A DNA stretch of 64,000 bases from CAZEGI01 sp964512105 (GTDB lineage Archaea > Altiarchaeota > Altiarchaeia > IMC4 > CAZEGI01): NCBI GenBank assembly GCA_964512105.1, contig CAZEGI010000001.1:1-64000 (forward strand), written 5' to 3'. Each line of letters starts with the position of its first letter. Position 1 is the first letter of the stretch. The position numbers were made by a program, and so were the translations under genes. Below the pieces are notes generated by a model. It searched no databases, was not told the DNA's origin, and saw only the letters and a program-made list of their open reading frames with translations. This document shows, one piece after another, positions 50,789 to 59,445 of the stretch.

Positions 50789-52534
50789 ATGATGGCAGAG
50801 AAACCCGACAAACTGAAAGAGAAACTTCTGGAACTGCTTCAGATTAGTGGAAAAAGCGGTTTGGATGATGTTGGTAAAAAACTGAAGGTTGACAAGAAAC
50901 TGCTGCTTCCGGTGGTCGAGGAACTTGCGAGGGAAGGACGCATCCGGGTCGAGACCCGAATTCTGAAGGACCCGGAGATAGAACTGATTAAAACAGCAGC
51001 CGAGAGAAAACCGGATGAAATAAAGGTAGCAAAGAAGGTTGAGGGGAAGGTTGTTGAATCCTACGACATAGTTGCTGACGACGTTAAACTTCCCGTGAAA
51101 ATTCTAGAGGTCGGGGATTACGTAAGGCACTACGATGTCGCGTTGCCGCATATAGATTTGTCAACGCGTGCGATTCTCGACGAAACCAAGCGCATGCTGG
51201 TTGGCGATATCCAGATTGAAACCCGCGAGGCGATAGATTCCGAAACCTTCCAGAGGTTGAGGGAAAGATTCGTGATACACTCGAAGGAACGGCTGAAGGA
51301 TGTTTTAAAGGAGAGGTCCGAAGAGGACATCGGGCTTTTGTCGAGGGTTTTGGTAAACGAAATGTTGGGTTTGGGTGACCTTGAATACCTACTGCTTGAC
51401 ACGAACCTTGAGGAAGTAACTGTCAACAACAGCCGGGAACCGGTGTGGGTTTACCACAAAAAACACGGCTGGCTGAAAACGGAGATGATTATTCCGACCG
51501 AGGACATGATCAGGAATTATTCCTCGAGAATTGCGAGGGAAGTCGGCAGGGAGATAACGCACCTCGAGCCGCTGCTGGACGCCCACCTTCTTACGGGAGA
51601 CAGGTTTAACGCCACGCTGTTCCCGGTATCCACGCAGGGCAACACCATAACCATAAGGCGGTTCTCGAGGGTGCCATGGACGATTGTAAACCTCATGTCT
51701 GATGAACTTAAAACAGTAAATTCGAGCGTTGCGGCGTTCCTCTGGCTTGCGGTTGAATATGAGCTAAGTATGCTGGTCACCGGCGGAACCGCTGCTGGAA
51801 AAACAACAGTCCTCAATGCAATGATGCCGTTCATGCCAGCCAACCAGAGGATAATAACGATGGAGGACACCCGTGAATTGAACCTGCCGGATTACCTGCA
51901 GTGGATTTCTCTGGTGAGCAGGCCTCCGAACCCGCAGGGTGAAGGCGAGGTGTCAATGCTGGATTTGGCAAAAAACGCTTTGAGAATGCGCCCGGACCGC
52001 GTTATAATCGGCGAGGTCAGAAGGAGGGAAGAAACCGAAGTTTTATTCGAGGCCATGCACACCGGACATTCGGTTTATGGAACCTTCCATGCGGACCGCG
52101 CAGCCGAGGTCGTGGAAAGAATCACGAGCCCGCCGATGAATATTCCGGGCATTGTTCTTGGCTCCCTGCATCTGATCGTAACAACGTATCGCAACAGAAG
52201 GACAGGAACGAGAAGAATCTTCGAGATAGCGGAACTGTTGAGGACGGAAACCGGAAAGCCGAACCTGAACGTACTTTACATATGGGACCCGAAAACCGAC
52301 ACCACGAAGCCGATGTACCCGAGCATGCGGGTAAAGGAGGAAATCGAAACGTTCACGGGCATGAGCGAAAAGGAAATCAAGGATAATCTGGACGACAAGC
52401 GGATGGTGCTTGAGGTGTTGCTGAAGCAGGGCATTTTCGATGTTAACAACGTCGGAAGGATTATAAGCCGCTATTACATGGAACCGGATAAGGTAATCGA
52501 AGCCGCAAAACGCGGTAAATCTCTAAAGGAGTAA
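50789..52534 (+). CDS. Type II/IV secretion ATPase (TadA/VirB11-like) of the pilus system
   Basis: Powers pilus assembly. 581 residues: an N-terminal winged-helix-like segment (about 4-55), a middle domain, then the GspE/VirB11 ATPase with Walker A GGTAAGKTTVLN (about 331-342), an Asp box EDTRELNLP, Walker B-type RVIIGEVRRREETE and the His box GHSVYGTFHAD. The sequence is closest in look to the archaeal TadA/PilB group rather than to archaellum FlaI, but they are related and the line is not sharp. One base before the first membrane platform gene. Confidence 0.92.
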   Translation: MMAEKPDKLKEKLLELLQISGKSGLDDVGKKLKVDKKLLLPVVEELAREGRIRVETRILKDPEIELIKTAAERKPDEIKVAKKVEGKVVESYDIVADDVKLPVKILEVGDYVRHYDVALPHIDLSTRAILDETKRMLVGDIQIETREAIDSETFQRLRERFVIHSKERLKDVLKERSEEDIGLLSRVLVNEMLGLGDLEYLLLDTNLEEVTVNNSREPVWVYHKKHGWLKTEMIIPTEDMIRNYSSRIAREVGREITHLEPLLDAHLLTGDRFNATLFPVSTQGNTITIRRFSRVPWTIVNLMSDELKTVNSSVAAFLWLAVEYELSMLVTGGTAAGKTTVLNAMMPFMPANQRIITMEDTRELNLPDYLQWISLVSRPPNPQGEGEVSMLDLAKNALRMRPDRVIIGEVRRREETEVLFEAMHTGHSVYGTFHADRAAEVVERITSPPMNIPGIVLGSLHLIVTTYRNRRTGTRRIFEIAELLRTETGKPNLNVLYIWDPKTDTTKPMYPSMRVKEEIETFTGMSEKEIKDNLDDKRMVLEVLLKQGIFDVNNVGRIISRYYMEPDKVIEAAKRGKSLKE

Positions 52535-52535
52535 G

Positions 52536-53405
52536 ATGGTATCCATCCTGGAATCGGAGCTTGTGGAAACTGCATCGAAACCTTTCAGGAGTACTGCCGA
52601 AAGGCTTACGGTTTTGTTCCCGAGTCTGGAATGGGACCTGAAAAAAGCGGGTTACATAATAGACACGATACAGTTTCTGTCCGTAGTTCTGTATCTCACG
52701 ACGTTGGTTTTTGTAACTTCCGTGCTTTTTACAACGCTCCCCATAATCATGCTTGAGGGCTTTACGAGAACGCTCTACTTTCTTGTGATTTTCTGCGCCG
52801 GAGTGAGTGCGCTTACCTTTTTCTACCTGATTATCACGCCGCACGCAAGGATGCAGCGGCGTGCGAGACTTATCGACAAGGACCTCGAGTACATGTTGAA
52901 GGATATCGAGATACAACTGAGCGCCGGGATACCGTTGTTCGACACGTTTGTCAACGTGTCCAGGGGGCAGTACGGTGAATGCTCCGCAATAGCCAATGGC
53001 ATAGTCCAGGAGGTTGAATCCGGTAAGTCCATAACGGATGTGCTGAACGATGTCGGAATGTGGTCGCCCTCGGAGTATCTAAGGGGGGTTTTGTGGCAGA
53101 TTGTGAACGCTGTAAAAACCGGCTCAAACGTGTCTGAAGTTTTGGGTGCATTGTCGGAGGACATAAGGATAGATAAAAAAAGCAGGATTGAGTCGTACGG
53201 GCACGAACTGAATCTCTGGGGTCTGATATACATGATGGGTGCGATTATAATGCCGTCGATGGGCGTCACGCTTATGATAATACTGTCAACGTTCCTCGGA
53301 GCCAAGATAATAAATGAAAGGCTGCTGTGGATTATACTTCTCGCCCTGATGATATTTCAGACCCTGCTGATAACGTTCATAAAAGGCAGGAGGCCGGAGG
53401 TTTAG
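52536..53405 (+). CDS. TadC/GspF-like membrane platform protein (first copy)
   Basis: 289-residue integral membrane protein of the type II secretion F (T2SSF) family. Membrane helices lie near 45-75 and 80-105, then a cytoplasmic domain (about 110-215; RARLIDKDLEYMLKDIEIQLSAG and ALSEDIRIDKKSRIE), and two C-terminal helices (about 220-285). It would form the base on which the pilus ATPase works. It is one base from the ATPase and one base from its partner, giving an ATPase-TadB-TadC triplet. Confidence 0.88.
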   Translation: MVSILESELVETASKPFRSTAERLTVLFPSLEWDLKKAGYIIDTIQFLSVVLYLTTLVFVTSVLFTTLPIIMLEGFTRTLYFLVIFCAGVSALTFFYLIITPHARMQRRARLIDKDLEYMLKDIEIQLSAGIPLFDTFVNVSRGQYGECSAIANGIVQEVESGKSITDVLNDVGMWSPSEYLRGVLWQIVNAVKTGSNVSEVLGALSEDIRIDKKSRIESYGHELNLWGLIYMMGAIIMPSMGVTLMIILSTFLGAKIINERLLWIILLALMIFQTLLITFIKGRRPEV

Positions 53406-53406
53406 A

Positions 53407-54549
53407 ATGACCGATGGAAAAGATTTCAGAGGTGTGTTAAGAGGCGCACTCGGACCTGTGCTATGGCTTCTGGGGATCATACTCTGGGGCATAAACGCGA
53501 TTATACTGTTTATCATAATTTCGCTGAAGGCGGTAATCGACATATTCAAGAGCGTTGTGGTTGTGTTGCCATCGAAACTCGAGAGAATCGTTCCGAGCCC
53601 CCTTCAGGGCAGACTGAACCAGCTTCTGGTTTACGCCGGAATAAAACGAACGTCAAGCGATGTTATCAGCATAACGCTGATTTACAGTCTGGTATTGAGC
53701 ATCATGACCTACCTCATCCTCTACATTCTGAAGGTTTCTATACCTATTTTGTTGATGAGCACGGTGGTTGTATTCATATTTGTGTGGCTGGTAATGTACG
53801 CCACCGTGAATTTTCTTATGGAGAAGCGGGCGGAGATTATAGAGGAGGTTCTGCCCGACATCCTCGACATGATTTCCCAGAACATGATAGCGGGAATGAC
53901 CACGTACAACGCGCTGTGGTCGGCTGCAAGACCCGAATTCGGGCCTCTCGCAGTTGAGATACAGACGGTTGCACGAGCTACCCTGGCCGGAACTCCGTTA
54001 ACAGACGCGCTCATAGGAATGACCAACCGCATAAAATCAATGCGTCTGGAGAGAAGCGTAAAACTGATTATTCAAGGAATACAGTCCGGCGGTGAACTCC
54101 CAAACGTTCTGAAAGGAATATCAGCAGACATGCGCGCGGAGCACAACCTGAGAAAGGAAATCCGTGCGGAAACCAATATCAACACGATATTCATCCTGTT
54201 CTCGATTCTGGTTGGCGCGCCCGTGCTGTTTGCCGTGTCGTTACAGTTCATAACGATATTTTCCACGCTTTTCTCGAGAATAAACGTATCGGAATTGACA
54301 AACATATCCCGGCACACGATGATAACGCTGAGGGAGCTTTCGATATCGCCTGAATTCTTTATGCAATACGCCATGGCAATACTCATTGTTCTCAGTTTCT
54401 ACGGCGCGCTTCTCATCGGCCTGGTACGAACGGGGAAGATTATAACAGGAATACGGAATATACCGATACTGATAATCGTATCCACGGGTGTGTTTTTCTT
54501 GGTAAATTATCTGCTTGAGATATTCTTGAGCGGATTGATGAGGTTGTAG
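53407..54549 (+). CDS. TadC/GspF-like membrane platform protein (second copy)
   Basis: 380-residue T2SSF-family protein with helices near 15-38, 95-115, 120-140, 265-290, 320-345 and 355-378. The cytoplasmic T2SSF domain (about 145-260) has EEVLPDILDMISQNM and GISADMRAEHNLRKEI. Paired with the gene just upstream, as is common in archaeal pilus and bacterial Tad systems, where the two platform proteins form a heteromeric base. Last gene of the main pilus transcription unit; the next gene is 62 bp on. Confidence 0.88.
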   Translation: MTDGKDFRGVLRGALGPVLWLLGIILWGINAIILFIIISLKAVIDIFKSVVVVLPSKLERIVPSPLQGRLNQLLVYAGIKRTSSDVISITLIYSLVLSIMTYLILYILKVSIPILLMSTVVVFIFVWLVMYATVNFLMEKRAEIIEEVLPDILDMISQNMIAGMTTYNALWSAARPEFGPLAVEIQTVARATLAGTPLTDALIGMTNRIKSMRLERSVKLIIQGIQSGGELPNVLKGISADMRAEHNLRKEIRAETNINTIFILFSILVGAPVLFAVSLQFITIFSTLFSRINVSELTNISRHTMITLRELSISPEFFMQYAMAILIVLSFYGALLIGLVRTGKIITGIRNIPILIIVSTGVFFLVNYLLEIFLSGLMRL

Positions 54550-54611
54550 GATTTAAATACAGAGCAGGAATGTATTATATTCTCGCATCAATTTAGTTAA
54601 TTCAACGTAAA

Positions 54612-55715
54612 ATGCCGGTGGAAAACAACGGAGAAAAAACCCCGTATGGTGTGAACAACCAACATCAGGACAGAAAGAAGGCCATCTGCGTTACGCTGAC
54701 CCAACCAGACAATCCGGTGAGGGTCGAGTGCAACACAACGGACGAGATTCTCAGTTTAATCCAGGATGCCAAGATTGCCTGGGTTGACTTCATGGTCTCG
54801 GACATTGAGGGTGAGGGTGAAGCGATTGCAACACGATTGGGTTTTGGGCCAAACCTTGTTTCGGTCCTGATTAAGGGTTATTACTCGAGCTACGAGGATC
54901 GCGATACTGAACTTGGGCTGGTGGTGCCGAATGTCAGTGTTGAAAAACTCGAGGTTACGGTAACCCCGTTGCTGATACTGATGAGAAAGGGTTTGATTGT
55001 AACACTGCACAAGGGTACATCGCGACGTCTTTTAAAGTTTTCGCGTTATGCAAACACCTTCATGCGCAAGATGCCGCCTGAAACGACGTGGCAGGACGCA
55101 CTGACCATTGTTCTGACGAGAATTCTGGACGAAAACAACAGCAGGAACTTCGACCACCTGAGGGAGATAGAGGAACAGGCGGATGAACTCAGCAGGGACC
55201 TCATGGACCCGAGAACGCCAAGAACCAAGATCGGGCCTGAGATATACAACATGAAGCATGCCCTCATAACCTACATGAACGCGCTCTGGGCGACGCTTGA
55301 CGTGCTGGATTCATTACGATACGGCGATGCCGAACTGCTAACGGACAACGCAAAGTTGTTGAGGAGGATAGGCATCCTTGCCGATGATGTCAACAGGCAG
55401 CTTTCCCTGAGCGAACACATGAGCGAAGTGCTTGCTTCAGGACTCGAGGTTTTGCAGACGATTTACAACAACCAGCTCCAGATGCTGAACAACCGTTTGT
55501 CTTTGGTGGTAACGTGGCTCACTATTGTTGGCACAGCGATACTTATACCAAACACGCTCGCAACGATATATGGAATTCCTGCAATTTCTGAACATATCGA
55601 TTGGCATTTCACAATCTGGACTATTCTGCTGACATCCATTCTTTCGGCTATTGTAACGTTCTATTACTTCAAATGGAGGGGTAAGATTCCAACATCATCG
55701 GAGCATTACGATTGA
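54612..55715 (+). CDS. CorA-like ion transporter with altered signature
   Basis: 367-residue CorA/ZntB-type protein: a large N-terminal cytoplasmic domain with a long helix (about 170-300), then two C-terminal membrane helices and a charged end. The family's invariant YGMN at the end of helix 1 reads YGIP here (about 320), which should alter the ion-selecting loop. The fold assignment is solid from the two-helix C-terminus and coiled part; the ion, or even whether it transports, is uncertain. A TATA-like tttaaata (54552-54559) lies about 55 bases ahead of the start. Confidence 0.82.
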   Translation: MPVENNGEKTPYGVNNQHQDRKKAICVTLTQPDNPVRVECNTTDEILSLIQDAKIAWVDFMVSDIEGEGEAIATRLGFGPNLVSVLIKGYYSSYEDRDTELGLVVPNVSVEKLEVTVTPLLILMRKGLIVTLHKGTSRRLLKFSRYANTFMRKMPPETTWQDALTIVLTRILDENNSRNFDHLREIEEQADELSRDLMDPRTPRTKIGPEIYNMKHALITYMNALWATLDVLDSLRYGDAELLTDNAKLLRRIGILADDVNRQLSLSEHMSEVLASGLEVLQTIYNNQLQMLNNRLSLVVTWLTIVGTAILIPNTLATIYGIPAISEHIDWHFTIWTILLTSILSAIVTFYYFKWRGKIPTSSEHYD

Positions 55716-56453
55716 TTATAGATACTCCGCATGTTTCATTATAACGTTTCCTAAATTTTTAACCTCTCTTTCGCTTAGTCCTGTGCCTTCGGTGTTGTTC
55801 TTTATGAACTCCACCAGCTTGTTTGGAGAAACAATGCTAACTGTCGGATTTTTTATTTTCAGCACTACTGCGGGGTTTGTGAACACCAGTATACCCTCGA
55901 CCCATATATGGGGTGTTTTTTTGAATATCTCCCTTTGATGCCTTAGTATGAAGTCCTTCAGCACCTTTGCGTTTCGCTTAACCTGGTTGCTCGGATTGCC
56001 TATCTCGAGCGGGTATGGTTTGCCACGCCTGCCAATCTTTCTCCTGCCCCAGACATCGCCGTTGCAACTGACCTCCCCGGAATAGTTTTTTGTTTCAACC
56101 ACAAATATCCCGTTTCTGCCCAGCACGATGTGGTCAACATCACCGCGGTTCGGCGGGATTACAACGCCGCTGATCAGACAGTAGGTGTCGTCAAGTTTTT
56201 TCAGTTCGTTTATAACGATTTTTTCCCCTTCCGAGCCGCTGCCCCAGATGAGATGCTTTCGGTAGGTGTATATTCCAAGACCATAGGCTATGGGAATCAG
56301 AATCAAACCGACTGAAGCGTAAGGTACAATGTCCATGATGAAAAGTAAAAAACCCAGCAAAATCAACGTCACAAAAATCAGCAGCCTGCTCCTGTTGAGC
56401 TGTATGTTCCGCCAGACATAAAGCGTTTCCGTATGCTTTTTCAGTAGTATCAT
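55716..56453 (-). CDS. NERD-domain nuclease-related protein with membrane anchor
   Basis: 245 residues. Two or three membrane helices near the N-terminus (about 22-60) are followed by a nuclease-related NERD domain (about 75-190), with GSEGEKIVINEL, GDVDHIVLGRNGIFVVETKNYSG (Asp and ExK-type catalytic positions, seen in parts) and QVKRNAKVLKDFI. The membrane tether suggests a role on DNA at the cytoplasmic membrane face, but NERD proteins are rarely studied. It is transcribed opposite to the pilins beside it. Confidence 0.85.
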   Translation of the reverse strand: MILLKKHTETLYVWRNIQLNRSRLLIFVTLILLGFLLFIMDIVPYASVGLILIPIAYGLGIYTYRKHLIWGSGSEGEKIVINELKKLDDTYCLISGVVIPPNRGDVDHIVLGRNGIFVVETKNYSGEVSCNGDVWGRRKIGRRGKPYPLEIGNPSNQVKRNAKVLKDFILRHQREIFKKTPHIWVEGILVFTNPAVVLKIKNPTVSIVSPNKLVEFIKNNTEGTGLSEREVKNLGNVIMKHAEYL

Positions 56454-56464
56454 TTGGAGTTACA

Positions 56465-56517
56465 TTTATATAGGGGTCGAAAGTAATATTTTCCTACTAT
56501 ATATAAAAAGAGAGGTG
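56465..56517 (+). promoter_or_regulatory. Pilin promoter and Shine-Dalgarno
   Basis: A TATA-like tttatata at 56465-56472 lies about 55 bases before the first pilin ATG, and gaggtg (56512-56517) lies seven bases before it, matching a short leader with a strong ribosome site. A second AT-rich stretch (56497-56509) lies between. This is the clearest promoter plus ribosome site in the pilus region and fits abundant pilin expression. Confidence 0.55.
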
Positions 56518-56524
56518 AAAAAAC

Positions 56525-57016
56525 ATGATTGGAAGAAGAGGTCAGGGTGCCATGGAGTACCTCATGACCTATGGATGGGCAATCCTGGTGGTTATGATCG
56601 TCGGGATTGTCATGTGGCAGTTGGGTATTTTTTCTATGGGAACCACAACCGTCACAGCGACGGGCTTTAGCAAGATAAAGCCACAGCTCGCCGGAACGGG
56701 TGTTTCGGGCAGCACAGGTAAGTTTACGGGGGTATTTATGAATGGCGCAGGTTCTGCAGTAAGCGTAAAGAGTGTTACCCTTGAAGGAAAGACTGGTAAT
56801 TTGGACTGTTCCGCTGCGATTGTTGCATTACCATCGGCTCCCGTAGCTGCGGGCGATAACTTCGAGCTGTCAACAACGGCACCGACACACTGTACCGAAA
56901 CGGGTAATGCCGGCGATGTCTACCAGTTGTTAGTGACGATAAACTACAACATAAGCATAGGCGGACTGACTACAGACCACTCGGACAGCGGCATAATAAG
57001 GGGGCCACTTGAATAA
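56525..57016 (+). CDS. Type IV pilin, class III signal peptide (pilin 1)
   Basis: 163 residues. A short basic leader (MIGRRG) is cut before QGAMEYLMTYGW, with Gln at +1 and Glu at +5 as in archaeal class III signals, followed by a hydrophobic helix (VVMIVGIVMWQLGIF) that forms the pilus core. The exposed head (about 45-163) is Gly/Ser/Thr-rich with two cysteines. First of three pilins in a row and the one with its own strong ribosome site and a T-rich terminator after it, so probably the major subunit. Confidence 0.88.
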   Translation: MIGRRGQGAMEYLMTYGWAILVVMIVGIVMWQLGIFSMGTTTVTATGFSKIKPQLAGTGVSGSTGKFTGVFMNGAGSAVSVKSVTLEGKTGNLDCSAAIVALPSAPVAAGDNFELSTTAPTHCTETGNAGDVYQLLVTINYNISIGGLTTDHSDSGIIRGPLE

Positions 57017-57020
57017 ACCC

Positions 57021-57058
57021 TTACTTTTTCTTTTTTTATTTTTTATTTGTTTTTATTT
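57021..57058 (+). terminator. Oligo-T terminator after pilin 1
   Basis: A 38-base stretch of nearly unbroken T runs (ttactttttctttttttatt and onward) directly after the pilin 1 stop, the signal at which archaeal RNA polymerase releases. Partial readthrough could supply pilins 2 and 3 at lower level. Confidence 0.65.
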
Positions 57059-57078
57059 CCCCTGTTTTATATTTTATT

Positions 57079-57579
57079 ATGAAGTCCAGAAAAGCCCAGT
57101 CCGCACTGGAGTATATAACAACGTATGGTTGGGCCGTGCTCGTTGTACTTATCCTTGGAATTGCGCTGTGGCAGCTCGGAATTTTTCAGACAAGCCCTGC
57201 CACGAGTTTTTCCGGTTTTGGCGCTTTAAAGCCGCAGCTTAGCGGGACGGAATTAAAGCTTTCGGGCAGCACTGCAAACTTTACAGGGATGTTCATAAAC
57301 GGTTTTGGTGACCGTGTAATCGTTACGGACGTGAACATCACGGAAAAGTATGGCGGTTGTGCTGCCGACATTACGGTTAACGACAACTTCATAGGACCAA
57401 ACGGTGTAGTTATCGGGAGGGGGAATTTTTTTGTTGTGAAGGGAACGGGTATAGATACGGCGGCTGCGTCTGTTGGTGATATCTACGAACTTACGGTGCG
57501 GTTTGACTACAACATTTTGGTGGGAGGCACAAAAACCAATCACTCAGTTTCGGGAGTTATACGTGGTCCTTATGTCTAA
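57079..57579 (+). CDS. Type IV pilin, class III signal peptide (pilin 2)
   Basis: 166 residues, leader MKSRKA then QSALEYITTYGWAVLVVLI with Gln +1 and Glu +5. The core helix ends LWQLGIF, and the head shares with pilin 1 the pattern GFxxxKPQLxGT, then a beta-rich region ending SGVIRGPYV against SGIIRGPLE in pilin 1. Its start lacks a visible Shine-Dalgarno. The stop overlaps pilin 3. Likely a minor or variant subunit. Confidence 0.85.
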   Translation: MKSRKAQSALEYITTYGWAVLVVLILGIALWQLGIFQTSPATSFSGFGALKPQLSGTELKLSGSTANFTGMFINGFGDRVIVTDVNITEKYGGCAADITVNDNFIGPNGVVIGRGNFFVVKGTGIDTAAASVGDIYELTVRFDYNILVGGTKTNHSVSGVIRGPYV

Positions 57580-58060
57580 GCCGAAAAAATCCCAGGCTGC
57601 TGTAGAGTACGTGATGACCTATGGTTGGGCCATTCTCGTCATCCTGATAGTCGGGGTGATGATGTGGCAGCTCGGCATTTTCAAGATTGGAGGTCAGACC
57701 GCGCCGGGCAGTAGGGGATTTTCACAGATAAGGCCTCTTGATTGGTCGCTCAAAAAAATAAGCGCAACCGACGGAACCCTTGACATGATAGTGGTGAACG
57801 ATGCGGGAGTCATACTGCAACTGCCAGCAAACAGCGTATTCGCGGCCGTTGACCTAGTGAACTGCAGCACGGGGCCAGCAACAGCATACACGAAATTCCG
57901 ACCGGGTCAGACGATACCCGTAACACTAACGTGCCAGAATCTTCCTGCAGAATATCAAACAGGGGAGTATTACAGGGCAACCGTTGTAATCAATTACATA
58001 AACCCGGCATCGGGTCTTAACCACTCGAGCGTCGGGATAGTTTTTGGAGGCGTTGAGTAA
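57572..58060 (+). CDS. Type IV pilin, class III signal peptide (pilin 3)
   Basis: 162 residues from ATG 57572, overlapping the pilin 2 stop by eight bases. Leader MSKPKKS is followed by QAAVEYVMTYGWAILVILI (Gln +1, Glu +5) and the core end MWQLGIF. The head diverges from the other two (RPLDWSLKKISATDG) but keeps two cysteines and a FGGVE end. Ends before a stem-loop shared with the convergent hisS gene. Confidence 0.85.
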   Translation: MSKPKKSQAAVEYVMTYGWAILVILIVGVMMWQLGIFKIGGQTAPGSRGFSQIRPLDWSLKKISATDGTLDMIVVNDAGVILQLPANSVFAAVDLVNCSTGPATAYTKFRPGQTIPVTLTCQNLPAEYQTGEYYRATVVINYINPASGLNHSSVGIVFGGVE

Positions 58061-58107
58061 TAGCAAAACACATTAATTTATGAACTTTTTACATGCGTTT
58101 TGATAGC

Positions 58108-58150
58108 TAGCAAATTGCAATTATAGTTCAAATATTTTTGCAATTTGCTA
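58108..58150. repeat. 13-bp perfect inverted repeat between pilin 3 and hisS
   Basis: tagcaaattgcaa (58108-58120) is exactly inverted at 58138-58150 across a 17-base AT-rich centre. It sits between two convergent genes, so a bidirectional terminator, an RNA end-protecting hairpin or a protein site are all possible. Confidence 0.75.
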
Positions 58151-58153
58151 TAA

Positions 58154-59404
58154 TCAGGAAAGTTTTTCAATTAGATTTGCAATCTTCACTTCTTCTTGTT
58201 TCTTTTTCCGCATATTTTTAACAACAACGGAGTTGTTTTTTAATTCTTTTTCGCCGACAATAACCACAAACTCTGCATTAATCCTGTCTGCATACTCGAG
58301 AATCTTATCCAGTTTTCTGTCAATCAGGTTCAAATCAACCTTCACGTTACCGGGGTTTTTTCTTAGGTTTGCAGCAATACGCCATGCCTGTTCCGTTGTG
58401 TTGCCTATCTGCGCTATAACAACTGCCCTTTCCTTTTTTTCGAGTTTCTTTTTTTGAATTTCGCACGCCTCGACAACCCTGTCGAACCCGAATGCAAACC
58501 CAACTGCTGGCGTATCCGGGCCTCCAAAAAGTTTTACGAGATTGTCGTAACGGCCGCCTCCGCATATCTGGTTTTCCGCACCCAGACCATCAACACGCAA
58601 CTCGAAAATCATTCCGGTGTAGTATTCCAAGCCGCGCGCCCTTCCGAGGTTTATGGTGTATTTTGTTTTCAGCATGTCCAGCCAGCCGGCAATCTCCATG
58701 AGGCGGTTGAGTTGCTCTGCGGATTTGTTGCTGTTTCTGAGCAGGGCTGCTGCCTCTCTGAGTTTTTCGCTGCCGCCCTTCATCCCGATGATTTTATAAA
58801 AAACCCCGCTGTCCACGAATTTTTTCAAAATTTCGGTATCGCCCTTGTCTATGCTTGCTATAACAGAGTCATGCTTTTCCTTCGGAACTCTAAAGTCATC
58901 AAGCATGCTTCTCAGCAGCCCGATACTTCCGATTTCAAGTTCGAACTCCAAACCCAGCGCATTCAGGGAATCAACAGCGACCCGTATGACCTCGGCATCA
59001 GCCAAACTATTGTCTGCTCCGATAAGCTCTATTCCTAACTGCCAGAACTCGCGGTAGCGACCCTTCTGCGGTCTTTCGTATCGAAACATCGGGCAGGAAT
59101 AGTAAACCTTCAATGGTTTTTGCATGCTTATGAGTTCGCTCGCGTACATCCTGCACACGGAAGCAGTCATCTCGGGTCTTAAGCAAAGTTCCCTGTCCGA
59201 TTTGTCCCTGAAAACGTACATGTGCTCCTTGATTTCCTCTCCGGATTTGAGTCTGAACAACTCTGCAGGTTCAAACGTCGGGGTCAGAATCTTTCGGTAG
59301 TTGTACGCTTTGAACACTCCAGCGATTGCGACCTCGACAAAATCCCTTTTGCCCATTTCCTCCGGGTTGAAATCCCTGGTTCCGCGGGGTTTCTCGACTT
59401 TCAT
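58154..59404 (-). CDS. hisS: Histidyl-tRNA synthetase
   Basis: Charges tRNA-His. 416 residues with motif 1 region PRGTRDF at the start, motif 2 CPMFRYERPQKGRYREFWQ (seen in part), the HisA motif RARGLEYYTGM followed by QICGGGRYDNL, motif 3 GFAFGFDRV and a C-terminal anticodon-binding domain (about 325-416). Normal archaeal length. Starts at ATG 59404; alone on this strand, convergent with the pilins. Confidence 0.95.
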   Translation of the reverse strand: MKVEKPRGTRDFNPEEMGKRDFVEVAIAGVFKAYNYRKILTPTFEPAELFRLKSGEEIKEHMYVFRDKSDRELCLRPEMTASVCRMYASELISMQKPLKVYYSCPMFRYERPQKGRYREFWQLGIELIGADNSLADAEVIRVAVDSLNALGLEFELEIGSIGLLRSMLDDFRVPKEKHDSVIASIDKGDTEILKKFVDSGVFYKIIGMKGGSEKLREAAALLRNSNKSAEQLNRLMEIAGWLDMLKTKYTINLGRARGLEYYTGMIFELRVDGLGAENQICGGGRYDNLVKLFGGPDTPAVGFAFGFDRVVEACEIQKKKLEKKERAVVIAQIGNTTEQAWRIAANLRKNPGNVKVDLNLIDRKLDKILEYADRINAEFVVIVGEKELKNNSVVVKNMRKKKQEEVKIANLIEKLS

Positions 59405-59445
59405 CCTTATTATTTTTATTTAGGGAACTAAAAACAATTTTTTAT

